Assembly (NCBI GenBank): GCA_028284665.1
Contig: JANQRG010000006.1
Coordinates: forward strand, 46,667 to 110,666
Direction: 5' to 3'
DNA length: 64,000 bases
DNA from: Croceivirga sp.
GTDB lineage: Bacteria; Bacteroidota; Bacteroidia; Flavobacteriales; Flavobacteriaceae
The number at the start of each line of letters is the position of its first letter. Positions within the stretch are counted from its first letter, which is position 1. A program made the position numbers and the translations under genes. Shown here piece by piece: positions 42,928 to 51,194 of this stretch. Under the pieces are notes generated by a model. The model ran no database searches. It saw only the letters and a program-made list of their open reading frames with translations, and was not told the origin of the DNA.

Positions 42928-43986
42928 TTAAGAATTCCCTTTGTACACCGTTCGGATCTCTGTCCGGGATGACAAGCCCAATTTCTTGTAAATACTATTG
43001 ATGTGCGATTTCACCGTGCTTACACTAATATAAAAATGGGCAGCGATCTCTTTATTTGATTTTCCGTCCAGAATCGCATCCATAATTTTTCGCTCCTGTG
43101 AGGTTAGGGTATCCAGGGCAATGTTTTCGCCACTAGATTTTCTTTTATTCTGAAAATAGTATCCTACGGCAGCGAATACCAGGACAAGCGCCGGGAAAAT
43201 CAGATAACCGCTATCGAAATTTGAGGAATGGCTGTTCTCCCGGTTTAGTAATGAGAGATCGGACTGCAATTCGCTTTCATACTGCGAGGCCATTTTGGTC
43301 TGGGGATATTTATTTTGTAATCGGGTCAATAGTGCCTGGTAATAGGAGTCGGTCGAGAGTTCTTCCAAATAAGTTGCATAGGTTTCATTGGTTCTATCGG
43401 ATAAGAAATCATAGATGTACAACTCTGCCAAAGGTTCATTGGCGTTTACTCCAAACTCCTGAAATCGTGCAAACCATTTTTTAAAATTGATGGAGCGACT
43501 AAGTTCCGAGTCATAATCCATAAAGTCAAAGATCATCTCTTCTTTTAAGGCAGCTACCTCCAAAAGCAATGTTGAAGCGGGATTGGTGGAACGGATCTCA
43601 CAAAAGGCCTGATCGGCATTGTTTAGTGGAAGGGACAATGTGTCCGTATTGGAAGCGATAAAGAGGAGACTCTCGGTTTGGGGACACGCACGTAAAAAGT
43701 GACTGTTATGAAACGATTGGTCTTCACAACCGTCTACATGAATTCGATAGATCTGGTTTTGTGGTGAGAGCTGACTTCCGGAAAACGAAAAATGCCCTGT
43801 TGAATCTGCAATGGTTTTTTGAATGATCTGATCCAGATATACCCTGGAATTCTTTCGGTAATTTTCTACTAAAGACAAATATACTTTCTGGTTTTTATGG
43901 GCTTCTGCTACCTGGCCCTCAAACCGGTACTGCCCAAATAGGATTGTTGTACAGAGCAAGAAGGGGACAACAATAGAAAAACGCAT
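42928..43986 (-). CDS. Membrane-anchored LuxR-type transcriptional regulator
   Basis: 352 residues: signal peptide, a periplasmic part of about 240 residues with some resemblance to DUF4369-like beta domains (YRFEGQVAEAHKNQKVYLSL), one membrane helix (YLIFPALVLVFAAVGYYFQN, about 258-277), and a C-terminal LuxR helix-turn-helix: LTSQERKIMDAILDGKSNKEI with SVSTVKSHINSIYKKLGL. Signals from outside would act on DNA directly. Cognate genes unknown. Divergent from yqaE. Confidence 0.88.
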   Translation of the reverse strand: MRFSIVVPFLLCTTILFGQYRFEGQVAEAHKNQKVYLSLVENYRKNSRVYLDQIIQKTIADSTGHFSFSGSQLSPQNQIYRIHVDGCEDQSFHNSHFLRACPQTESLLFIASNTDTLSLPLNNADQAFCEIRSTNPASTLLLEVAALKEEMIFDFMDYDSELSRSINFKKWFARFQEFGVNANEPLAELYIYDFLSDRTNETYATYLEELSTDSYYQALLTRLQNKYPQTKMASQYESELQSDLSLLNRENSHSSNFDSGYLIFPALVLVFAAVGYYFQNKRKSSGENIALDTLTSQERKIMDAILDGKSNKEIAAHFYISVSTVKSHINSIYKKLGLSSRTEIRTVYKGNS

Positions 43987-44052
43987 CAGAAATTCTGTTT
44001 TTGTTGTAACAAGTTAGCATATTTTTAGACCAATAAAGTACATCAATCAACA

Positions 44053-44208
44053 ATGAGCTTCTTACGAGTTTTACTGGCTATACTATTTCCGCCCTTAGCT
44101 GTTATCGGAAAAGGTTGCGGTTCTTTCCTTATTGTGCTACTTTTAACATTTTGTGGCTGGGTACCAGGAGTAATCGCCGCCTTAATTATTTTAAACAATC
44201 CGAATTAA
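44053..44208 (+). CDS. YqaE/Pmp3-family membrane protein
   Basis: 51 residues, two helices. FPPLAVIGKGCGSFLIV and TFCGWVPGVIAALIIL are the Pmp3 signature (PPxxV and the GWxPGxIHA-like motif, here GWVPGVIAA). Family members affect membrane potential and stress tolerance. Lies 7 bp before a lipoprotein gene on the same strand, possibly one transcript. Confidence 0.9.
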   Translation: MSFLRVLLAILFPPLAVIGKGCGSFLIVLLLTFCGWVPGVIAALIILNNPN

Positions 44209-44215
44209 GCGTCCT

Positions 44216-44962
44216 ATGGGAAAACTCAATTTGTTAGCTGCAGTGATTATCTGTGGCCTGATCGCGGCATGTAATTTTACAGAGGAAATTCATTTTAACA
44301 ACGACGGTTCCGGAAAATTAAATATTCATTTTGACGGTAATGAAATGATGGCGGCCTTAGGTTCCATGGGTGATAGTACGCAGCAAGAGGAGGTCATGGA
44401 TTCCACCATTGTCTTCAAAGATTTTTTCAAAGAAAAGGCCGATAGTATTGCTAAACTGCCCTTAGAAGAGCAGGAAAAACTAAAAAAGCTGGAGCCTTTT
44501 AGTCTGCATATGGCTGTTGATTCCAGGGAAGAAAAGTTGAGCTTCGATCTTTTTAGCGAGTTCAAAAAAGTTTCGGAAGTCAATGATGCCTTTAACGCCT
44601 TCCAGGAAGCTAGTGCTTTGGGCCCTAAACCGGGGAACGAAGGCCCATCTTCTACGATGCCTTCATCAGAACCTACTACTAAGGTAAGCTATTCCTTCTC
44701 CAAGAATGTCTTTACCCGAACCACCGAGATCGTTGATCAGGAACTTTTCAAAAAGGGATTGGACAGCCTTCAGGGAGCTGAAATGTTCCTTTCGGGATCC
44801 ACCTATACCTTCAAGTACCATTTTCCTAAAAGAGTAAAGAGCACTAATGTAGAGGGCGCCACCTTTTCCATGGATGGAAAGACCATGATCTACGAGGTGA
44901 ATTTCCTGGAGATGATGAAAAACCCTGAAGATCTGGAAATACGTGTCGAGCTGGAAAAGTAG
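44216..44962 (+). CDS. Exported lipoprotein, unknown
   Basis: 248 residues with lipobox LIAAC (Cys19), then NFTEEIHFNNDGSGKLNIHF, a start seen in many Bacteroidota lipoproteins of unknown use. A helical middle part rich in Glu/Lys and a Ser/Pro/Thr linker (GPSSTMPSSEPTTK) precede a beta-rich C-terminus. Between yqaE and lipB; 23 bp to lipB suggests shared transcription. Confidence 0.78.
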   Translation: MGKLNLLAAVIICGLIAACNFTEEIHFNNDGSGKLNIHFDGNEMMAALGSMGDSTQQEEVMDSTIVFKDFFKEKADSIAKLPLEEQEKLKKLEPFSLHMAVDSREEKLSFDLFSEFKKVSEVNDAFNAFQEASALGPKPGNEGPSSTMPSSEPTTKVSYSFSKNVFTRTTEIVDQELFKKGLDSLQGAEMFLSGSTYTFKYHFPKRVKSTNVEGATFSMDGKTMIYEVNFLEMMKNPEDLEIRVELEK

Positions 44963-44985
44963 CAGCTCCTTCGTAACTTTGCAGG

Positions 44986-45708
44986 ATGAATAAAAAAGTC
45001 CTGCTACAAGATCTGGGATACAACGATTACAAAGCCACTTGGGACTACCAGGAGGAGCTATTCCAGGGAATTGTAAATACCAAGATCAAAAATCGCAGAG
45101 AAGGTAGTCAGCTGCCAACACCCAACTACTTTTTGTTTGTAGAGCACCCTCATGTGTTTACCCTGGGTAAAAGCGGAGATATCGATAACCTTCTTATTGA
45201 TGAAAAGGCCCTGGAAGAAAAGGGGGCTACTTTTTATAAGATCAATAGAGGGGGAGATATTACCTATCACGGCCCGGGACAGATTGTGGGCTACCCCATA
45301 TTGGATCTGGACAATTTCTTTACGGATATTCATAAGTATTTACGGTTCTTGGAGGAAATGGTCATTCTTACGCTCGCGGAGTACGGGATCAAAGGGGAGC
45401 GTTCGCAGGGAGAAACGGGAGTTTGGCTGGATAGGGGTACGCCTTTTGCCCGAAAAATATGTGCCATGGGAGTACGCGCCAGCAGATGGGTTACCATGCA
45501 TGGTTTTGCTTTTAATATCAATGCCAATTTGGGGTATTTTGATATGATGATCCCCTGCGGTATCAAGGATAAAGCGGTGACCTCATTGAACGTAGAACTG
45601 GGGCGTGTGGAGGTGGATATTGAGGAGGTAAAGCAAAAACTACTTCGGCACTTCACTACCTTGTTTGAAGCAGAGTTGGTAAAAGAAAAGGCCCCGTTCC
45701 AAAACTAG
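44986..45708 (+). CDS. lipB: Octanoyl-ACP:protein octanoyltransferase
   Basis: Moves octanoate from acyl carrier protein to lipoate-dependent enzymes, the first step of lipoate synthesis, in the cytoplasm. Motifs are NRGGDITYHGPGQIVGYP (88-104), the catalytic Lys157 in ARKICAMGVR, and Cys191 in IPCGIKDKAVTSL. The length of 240 is normal. Confidence 0.97.
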   Translation: MNKKVLLQDLGYNDYKATWDYQEELFQGIVNTKIKNRREGSQLPTPNYFLFVEHPHVFTLGKSGDIDNLLIDEKALEEKGATFYKINRGGDITYHGPGQIVGYPILDLDNFFTDIHKYLRFLEEMVILTLAEYGIKGERSQGETGVWLDRGTPFARKICAMGVRASRWVTMHGFAFNINANLGYFDMMIPCGIKDKAVTSLNVELGRVEVDIEEVKQKLLRHFTTLFEAELVKEKAPFQN

Positions 45709-45737
45709 GGCCCTTCTCGATTTATAGGCTGGTTATG

Positions 45738-46436
45738 TCATTTACTAAATGCTGTAAGTTCTGATGTGGAATCTACGTTTCCTTTAGGGTTATAGGAGAC
45801 TTGTTTTACCATGCCTACACCATCCGCTAACCATACTCGGGACGGATAAGCTTTATTTCCACCTCCCATCGGCATTTTGGTAACACTTTCACTGTAGAGT
45901 ACCAAACAGTCAAAGGTACCTGCCGGCGTGGTCACCGTTTCTTTTTTTTCTATTTTTCGGTTAATCGTTTTTACAGCGATTTCCATTTTCATCATACCCA
46001 TATCCATAGCAACGTCTACATTGGCATCTTTTAGCTCTTGTCCCACAGAAAGCCCAGCGGGTAGTTCCACGTCAGTTCCGGACATTGTTATTTCTACATC
46101 CTCCCCGAATTGCTCCATCATTTGCTGCGGAAAGAGAGATTCGTAATCGATCTTTATCACCCCATTTTCGCAGGTAAAGTCATAGTCCATGGCGTATTGT
46201 TCTTTGCCTTTCCCATTTTTCATGTTCATTTGCATGGTTGCCGTGGTACTATCGCCATTGGTTCTAACGTTGGAAACAGTATATGCTATTACCCCATCTG
46301 TTTTTCCTTTTTTATTGTAGACGGTGTATTCATAAGAAGAACCTTCTGTCATAGGATAATACTGGCTACAATCTTGCGCTGAAGTAGTCCAGTAAAAAAG
46401 AGTAATAATACTAAAGCTGATAATCTTGTATTGCAT
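45738..46436 (-). CDS. DUF3108-like exported protein
   Basis: 232 residues with a signal peptide ending near TSAQD. The beta-rich body contains EGSSYEYTVYNKKGKTDG, CENGVIKIDYESLFP, VTTPAGTFDCLVLYSES and YPSRVWLADGVGMVKQ, the order seen in DUF3108/TapB-like proteins, which often make lipocalin-type folds. Placed 5 bp behind the OmpA-family gene, so the two probably work together at the cell envelope. Confidence 0.8.
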   Translation of the reverse strand: MQYKIISFSIITLFYWTTSAQDCSQYYPMTEGSSYEYTVYNKKGKTDGVIAYTVSNVRTNGDSTTATMQMNMKNGKGKEQYAMDYDFTCENGVIKIDYESLFPQQMMEQFGEDVEITMSGTDVELPAGLSVGQELKDANVDVAMDMGMMKMEIAVKTINRKIEKKETVTTPAGTFDCLVLYSESVTKMPMGGGNKAYPSRVWLADGVGMVKQVSYNPKGNVDSTSELTAFSK

Positions 46437-46441
46437 AAGGG

Positions 46442-47770
46442 TTATTGTTTAATAAATTCTACTCTTCGGTTTTGTGCTTTACCTTCCGGACTGCTGTTTT
46501 CTGCAACAGGTTCTAATTCTCCTTTACCTTCTGTGGTCAATCGCCCGCTATCAACCCCATATACACCAACCAATGCCTTTTTTACGGCATCCGCCCGATT
46601 TTTGGAAAGCTCCAGGTTGGCTTCATCGCTGCCATCGCTGTCTGTGTGGCCTACTATTTTTAGATTAATATTGGCGTCTTGCTGGAGCACCTGGTAAATC
46701 TGTCGGATAATGCCCATGGATTCCGGTTTAATATTGGCTGAACCGGAATCGAAAAGGATACCGTTGGTAGAGATCTTACCTTCAGCAATCAATTTTCTTC
46801 TTAGATCGACCCCTCCCTCTGCAATTTTAAGGTTAGCGATAAAAACCTGTTCTTTACCATCTTTGAAGTTGTTAGCATGAAATTTCAAAGTATTCAGGAC
46901 AGCCCCTCCGGCAACAAGTTGGGGAACATCGATGTACTTTACCTCATTGACCCATAGTCGAAAACGTTGTTTGTTGACGGCAATGGAAATATGGGGATAG
47001 TCTAATACTTCATCTCTCAAATCAGCTTTGATGGTACTGCGGATTTCCTGTTTTCCATTTATTCTATTCCGGACGGTGATTCCTATAGGGGAATATTGGC
47101 AAAAAGGTAATTCAGCTATGGCAAAATTACTGCCGTCCCCAAATTTTTCATCATTGCTTAACATAACCGCAAGCCGTGATGTAGAAGAGGTGTTTCGATC
47201 CAGTCCTACAGTTGCTATATCAAACTCTATAGTATATTCCTCAGGCAGTTGTGGTGCATTGGGTATGTAGAAAATGCTATAACCGGATTTCAGCCCCAGC
47301 CACTTTTGCGATGAGTCTCCCAGGGTTACCACTTCACCACCGGCATTGGTGTTCCATTTGGAGGGGAAATCCCCTATAAAATCATTTCCAAAGTCATCAT
47401 AAAACAGCGGTTTGTCTCCAGGCACATAATCAAATTTACTGTAGACCTGAATGGTTTTTGGTGCACCTTCAGAAGCTCCTGGGGATGGAGAACCATCATT
47501 ACCTCCTTGATTTTCACGAGACGAGCCTTCGTTAGACCCATCCGTTTCCGGAGGCATCTGTTGTCCTTTTTGCCCGGGCTCCAGGATGCTATCCAGCACC
47601 TCATCGGTTTTTTTAGAAGTTTCTTGGTCCACCCGTCGCTCCACGGTACGTTCTGCAGCACGTTGGGCTCTTTTTCCCAGTTTTTTGAGGAGTTGTGCAT
47701 TTCCGCTAAGGCATAGCCCCATACCCAGGATCATGCTTAGAAAGAGTTTTCCTGTAAGAGAAGTCTTCAT
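46442..47770 (-). CDS. OmpA-family protein with lectin-like middle domain
   Basis: 442 residues. Signal peptide (MILGMGLCLSGNAQ), a charged coiled-coil start, a Ser/Pro/Gly-rich linker, a beta-sandwich of about 180 residues (YTIEFDIATVGLD, HISIAVNKQRFRLWVNEVKY; laminin-G/concanavalin-like) and the OmpA peptidoglycan-binding domain at 335-442 with NLKIVGHTDSDGSDEANLEL and LSKNRADAVKKAL, RRVEF. The OmpA part anchors it to peptidoglycan; the middle part could bind sugar or protein. Confidence 0.87.
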   Translation of the reverse strand: MKTSLTGKLFLSMILGMGLCLSGNAQLLKKLGKRAQRAAERTVERRVDQETSKKTDEVLDSILEPGQKGQQMPPETDGSNEGSSRENQGGNDGSPSPGASEGAPKTIQVYSKFDYVPGDKPLFYDDFGNDFIGDFPSKWNTNAGGEVVTLGDSSQKWLGLKSGYSIFYIPNAPQLPEEYTIEFDIATVGLDRNTSSTSRLAVMLSNDEKFGDGSNFAIAELPFCQYSPIGITVRNRINGKQEIRSTIKADLRDEVLDYPHISIAVNKQRFRLWVNEVKYIDVPQLVAGGAVLNTLKFHANNFKDGKEQVFIANLKIAEGGVDLRRKLIAEGKISTNGILFDSGSANIKPESMGIIRQIYQVLQQDANINLKIVGHTDSDGSDEANLELSKNRADAVKKALVGVYGVDSGRLTTEGKGELEPVAENSSPEGKAQNRRVEFIKQ

Positions 47771-47891
47771 TTTATAGTGTTTTGAAAATGTGTTAGTTAA
47801 GGTACAAAATACTGAACCGGAAAATAGAAAAATTTTGGTTACGCTAACGGGTAAGATGTGTGTTTTGTGTTAAATCGTGTATAAGAAGGCA

Positions 47892-50348
47892 TTAATTTAT
47901 GGTATACACGATAATCGAGTTTTCCTGATCCTTAGCTACTAATTCCAACTTCCTATCATTGTCCATGTCCTTCATATCAATAACAGAATTCCCGTAGACC
48001 GGGAAATTGGGAATGGATTTCCCCTGACTATCGTAGAGGTGGATTTTTTGGTTCTGGATATCGGTTACTGTCACATAGATTTTGTCGTAAATATAGAAAA
48101 TACGAGGTGGCGTATACACCCCCAATTCCAGGGTAATCTTCTTACCTTTAATACTTAAGATGTTTTCATCCATAAGCGCCAGGGTTTTACTGGTCGCATA
48201 CATTCCGTGATTTTGGCTAAGATTGAAGTTGGTTGCGGTCAGTTTTCCCGTAGGGTCTATCTGATGAAGTACCCCTTTTTTATTGGTCGTGGAAAACTTA
48301 TTCTTGTACAAAAAGACGCCGTTATCTGAAAAATCGATTTTCTCAGCTACTTTAATCCGTTCATTCCCGGCACGATGTAGAATTTTTAAAGTGCCGTCCT
48401 CCAGTCGGAATACGAGGTAATCCTTTTTGGCCATCCTGAAGTGGTCCGGAGCGTCCAGTATAGCACTATTCGCCTCGGTAAATGTAAAACCCGAAACGAT
48501 ATCTGCCCGGCTATTGTACATAAACACTTTTCTGCCCTGAGTGACCACAAAACGGTAATCTCTATTTTTTTCATAATCAAATACAGCAAGCGGATTTACG
48601 TTACCCCCTTCAAATCTTTTAGTAAAGGGCGGTACTTCTTTTCCGTTTCGGTCGAGTACTAAAAACTGGTTATTCGTACAGAAGGCCAATTGTAATTTCC
48701 CATTTTTATAGATATCTACCTGGTGGATCTTGCCGCGGATTCTCCCCTCCAGTTGTTTTTTCCAAAGTACTTTGCCATCCGTGGAGACCAGGTACAACAC
48801 ATTGTCCTGGTCCTGGACCACTATTTCTTGCTTTCGCGTTCTGTGATTTTCCACAAATACCGGGTCGGTTGCCAAATCACTATCCAATTCCAAGGTGAAA
48901 AGGGGAACAACCGACTTATTGCTTGGCGCTTTTTGAATTTGGGTAAGCAACATATTGAAATGGAAGAAATCACCATCGGCGGTGAATTGTGCACCAAAAC
49001 TTTCTTCTTTCCACTGGGGTTGTCCGAGGTTGCTTTGAAATTCGTCGGTGAGCTGGGTTTCGACAAAGTTTTCCATGCCTTTGGCATTGGCGATGAGCAA
49101 GATCGAGGCCTCATCAGCTAACTCGGATTTTATAGCAGTGTAGGCAGGACTTTTGTCAAAAGTAAAACCACTTTTTTTATTGGCGATTACCGTTTGCAGC
49201 GTGGTTTCCTGCTGTCCAAAAACAAAAGTATTGTCAAAAACAGTACAAAAATTGGCAGAAAACTCCTTGATCAAAGGTTGAAAGGCGTTGATCAAAAAAT
49301 CAGAAGCTGATAACCGTAAGATCTCAGTGCCCTGATAATTAGATGTGCCAACAGTGTTGGCCGTTATGAAATCAGGAAGTTCCGTATTGGTAACAGCGGT
49401 AATAGTAATCACCTTAGTTCCATTCATGTAAATAATCCCGAATTCATCAAAGGCTCGCAGTGCTTCATTTTCTACAACAGCCAAATCCAAATACTGCTTC
49501 TGATTTCGTAAGAAAATATCAGGTTCATTGCTACTAAAGGAAAGAATAGCATCAGCATTTTGAGGGGCCATTGTTGCAACCTTATTGACTAGAGGTGAAG
49601 TTCCTTTGAATAGATTTATAAAATTGGTCGTAGAATCCCGGGCGACCACTACACCGGAGAGTAATAGTGCTTCTTGGGCAGCGGCAATGTCCAGCGCAAT
49701 CCAATCTGCAAAGGTATCAGGATCAATTTTAGTTTTGGTTTCCAGGGGAGCGGAAACTAACTCGTTTTTGCGGTTCAGATTAATAAAAATGGCGGCCGAA
49801 GAATTGGGATCAGCAGTATCATATAGCTTTTGTAAACTTGAAGGCACACTGTTATCAGCACCCTGTCGTATTGCATTTTCAAGGAGCAGTTGGGAGGAAG
49901 AGAGCACTACTTTTTGCTCGATTAAGGTAGTATAAAAGGTAGTGCCTTCCCATTGATAGCCAGTAATAGTGGTATTCTCGTAAGAAAGGGTTTCTTGAGT
50001 TATGTTTTCAAGGGCCGATGTAGCAAACATTTCAGGTGATGAAGGGGTTACCAAAAGAAACTCGAAGTTACCCTTGCCAATTTCGTAAAATGCTAAAGCA
50101 CTATTTGCTGTTAGGGAGAGCTTGGTTAATGGACGTACCTTTTCGTAGATGGTCTTATAGAGTGCTGATGTTTGCGTTTTTGAGATGAAATTATTGTTCT
50201 TTAAATCACTTTCAAAACGATCTAAATTATTGATTTTGAGGACAACATCGGCATTTTGTGGAAAGAAGCGTAAGTAAGAATCGGATATGCTTTTTTTCTT
50301 GGCACAGGAAATCGAAAGTGCCAACAGCAAGAGGATTCGGTATTTCAT
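47892..50348 (-). CDS. Large exported lipoprotein with DUF3352-like half and propeller-like half
   Basis: About 818 residues from the ATG at 50348 (MKYRILLLLALSISC), which gives a clean lipobox; a frame to 50357 adds three residues. The first 480 residues resemble DUF3352 (RFFPQNADVVLKINNLDRFE, LAFYEIGKGNFEFLLV). The remaining part has repeated blades such as QDNVLYLVSTDGKVLWKKQL, LQLAFCTNNQFLVLDRNGKE and KIHLYDSQGKSIPNFPVYGN, as in PQQ/FG-GAP-like propellers. Envelope role unknown. The downstream order with rnhB 25 bp upstream suggests one transcript. Confidence 0.78.
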   Translation of the reverse strand: MKYRILLLLALSISCAKKKSISDSYLRFFPQNADVVLKINNLDRFESDLKNNNFISKTQTSALYKTIYEKVRPLTKLSLTANSALAFYEIGKGNFEFLLVTPSSPEMFATSALENITQETLSYENTTITGYQWEGTTFYTTLIEQKVVLSSSQLLLENAIRQGADNSVPSSLQKLYDTADPNSSAAIFINLNRKNELVSAPLETKTKIDPDTFADWIALDIAAAQEALLLSGVVVARDSTTNFINLFKGTSPLVNKVATMAPQNADAILSFSSNEPDIFLRNQKQYLDLAVVENEALRAFDEFGIIYMNGTKVITITAVTNTELPDFITANTVGTSNYQGTEILRLSASDFLINAFQPLIKEFSANFCTVFDNTFVFGQQETTLQTVIANKKSGFTFDKSPAYTAIKSELADEASILLIANAKGMENFVETQLTDEFQSNLGQPQWKEESFGAQFTADGDFFHFNMLLTQIQKAPSNKSVVPLFTLELDSDLATDPVFVENHRTRKQEIVVQDQDNVLYLVSTDGKVLWKKQLEGRIRGKIHQVDIYKNGKLQLAFCTNNQFLVLDRNGKEVPPFTKRFEGGNVNPLAVFDYEKNRDYRFVVTQGRKVFMYNSRADIVSGFTFTEANSAILDAPDHFRMAKKDYLVFRLEDGTLKILHRAGNERIKVAEKIDFSDNGVFLYKNKFSTTNKKGVLHQIDPTGKLTATNFNLSQNHGMYATSKTLALMDENILSIKGKKITLELGVYTPPRIFYIYDKIYVTVTDIQNQKIHLYDSQGKSIPNFPVYGNSVIDMKDMDNDRKLELVAKDQENSIIVYTIN

Positions 50349-50382
50349 AGACATCACTTTAAGACAAAGTTACAGTCTTTGT

Positions 50383-51009
50383 CTACATCTCAAAAACCAG
50401 TTGTTGTGGGAGCTGTCTAAAACTTTTTCTATGGTATTTTGTTAGCCCGTGTTTTCGAATAGCCCGGCGATGTTCCTGCGTTGGATAGCCTTTGTTCTTT
50501 GCCCAATTATACATTGGAAATTCCTGGTGAATTTTTTCCATGAAGGCATCCCTGGAGGTTTTGGCCAGGACAGATGCCGCGGCAATGCTCCAGAACTTTC
50601 CATCGCCTTTTATAATACATTCATAAGGGATGTTGCCGTAGGGTTTAAACCGGTTGCCATCAACTACTATTTTTTGGGGCCGGAAGGATAATTGATCCAG
50701 GGAGAGATGCATGGCCAAAATAGATGCATTGAGGATATTGATCTTATCAATTTCAGTTTCATAAACATGGCTTACTCCAAAAGCAACAGCTTCTTTTTTC
50801 AATAGGGGTAATAACTCGTTGCGCTGCCGTTCTGTGAGCTGTTTGGAATCTTTTAGAACAGGATGGTTAAAACCAGCAGGTAGAATAATAGCTGCCGCGG
50901 TCACAGGACCGGCAAGACAACCTCTTCCGGCCTCATCAGTGCCGGCTATTCGGAGTAAAGGATTGTAGGTTTTCACAATATTTTTGTAAGAATTGTTGGA
51001 ACTTATCAA
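50383..51009 (-). CDS. rnhB: Ribonuclease HII
   Basis: Cuts RNA in RNA-DNA hybrids and removes single ribonucleotides from DNA. 208 residues; active-site acids are Asp25 and Glu26 in GTDEAGRGCLAGP, Asp117 in VVDGNRF and Asp136 in IKGDGKFWSIAAASVLAK. Followed at short distance by the large lipoprotein gene. Confidence 0.97.
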   Translation of the reverse strand: MISSNNSYKNIVKTYNPLLRIAGTDEAGRGCLAGPVTAAAIILPAGFNHPVLKDSKQLTERQRNELLPLLKKEAVAFGVSHVYETEIDKINILNASILAMHLSLDQLSFRPQKIVVDGNRFKPYGNIPYECIIKGDGKFWSIAAASVLAKTSRDAFMEKIHQEFPMYNWAKNKGYPTQEHRRAIRKHGLTKYHRKSFRQLPQQLVFEM

Positions 51010-51194
51010 TAACTGTGCGGATTTTCTAGCATTCCTGTTAAAAAGATGCTTATTCCCTTGAAAAAAAGGAAGGTAAAACGATTATTAATAATTATCTAAC
51101 AAAATTTAACATTGAATTCCTCGATAAAGGATATGGTTTGGAATATTAACGATTTATTATCATTTTTGACCTGCTAATTCAAATAATTTGTTAA

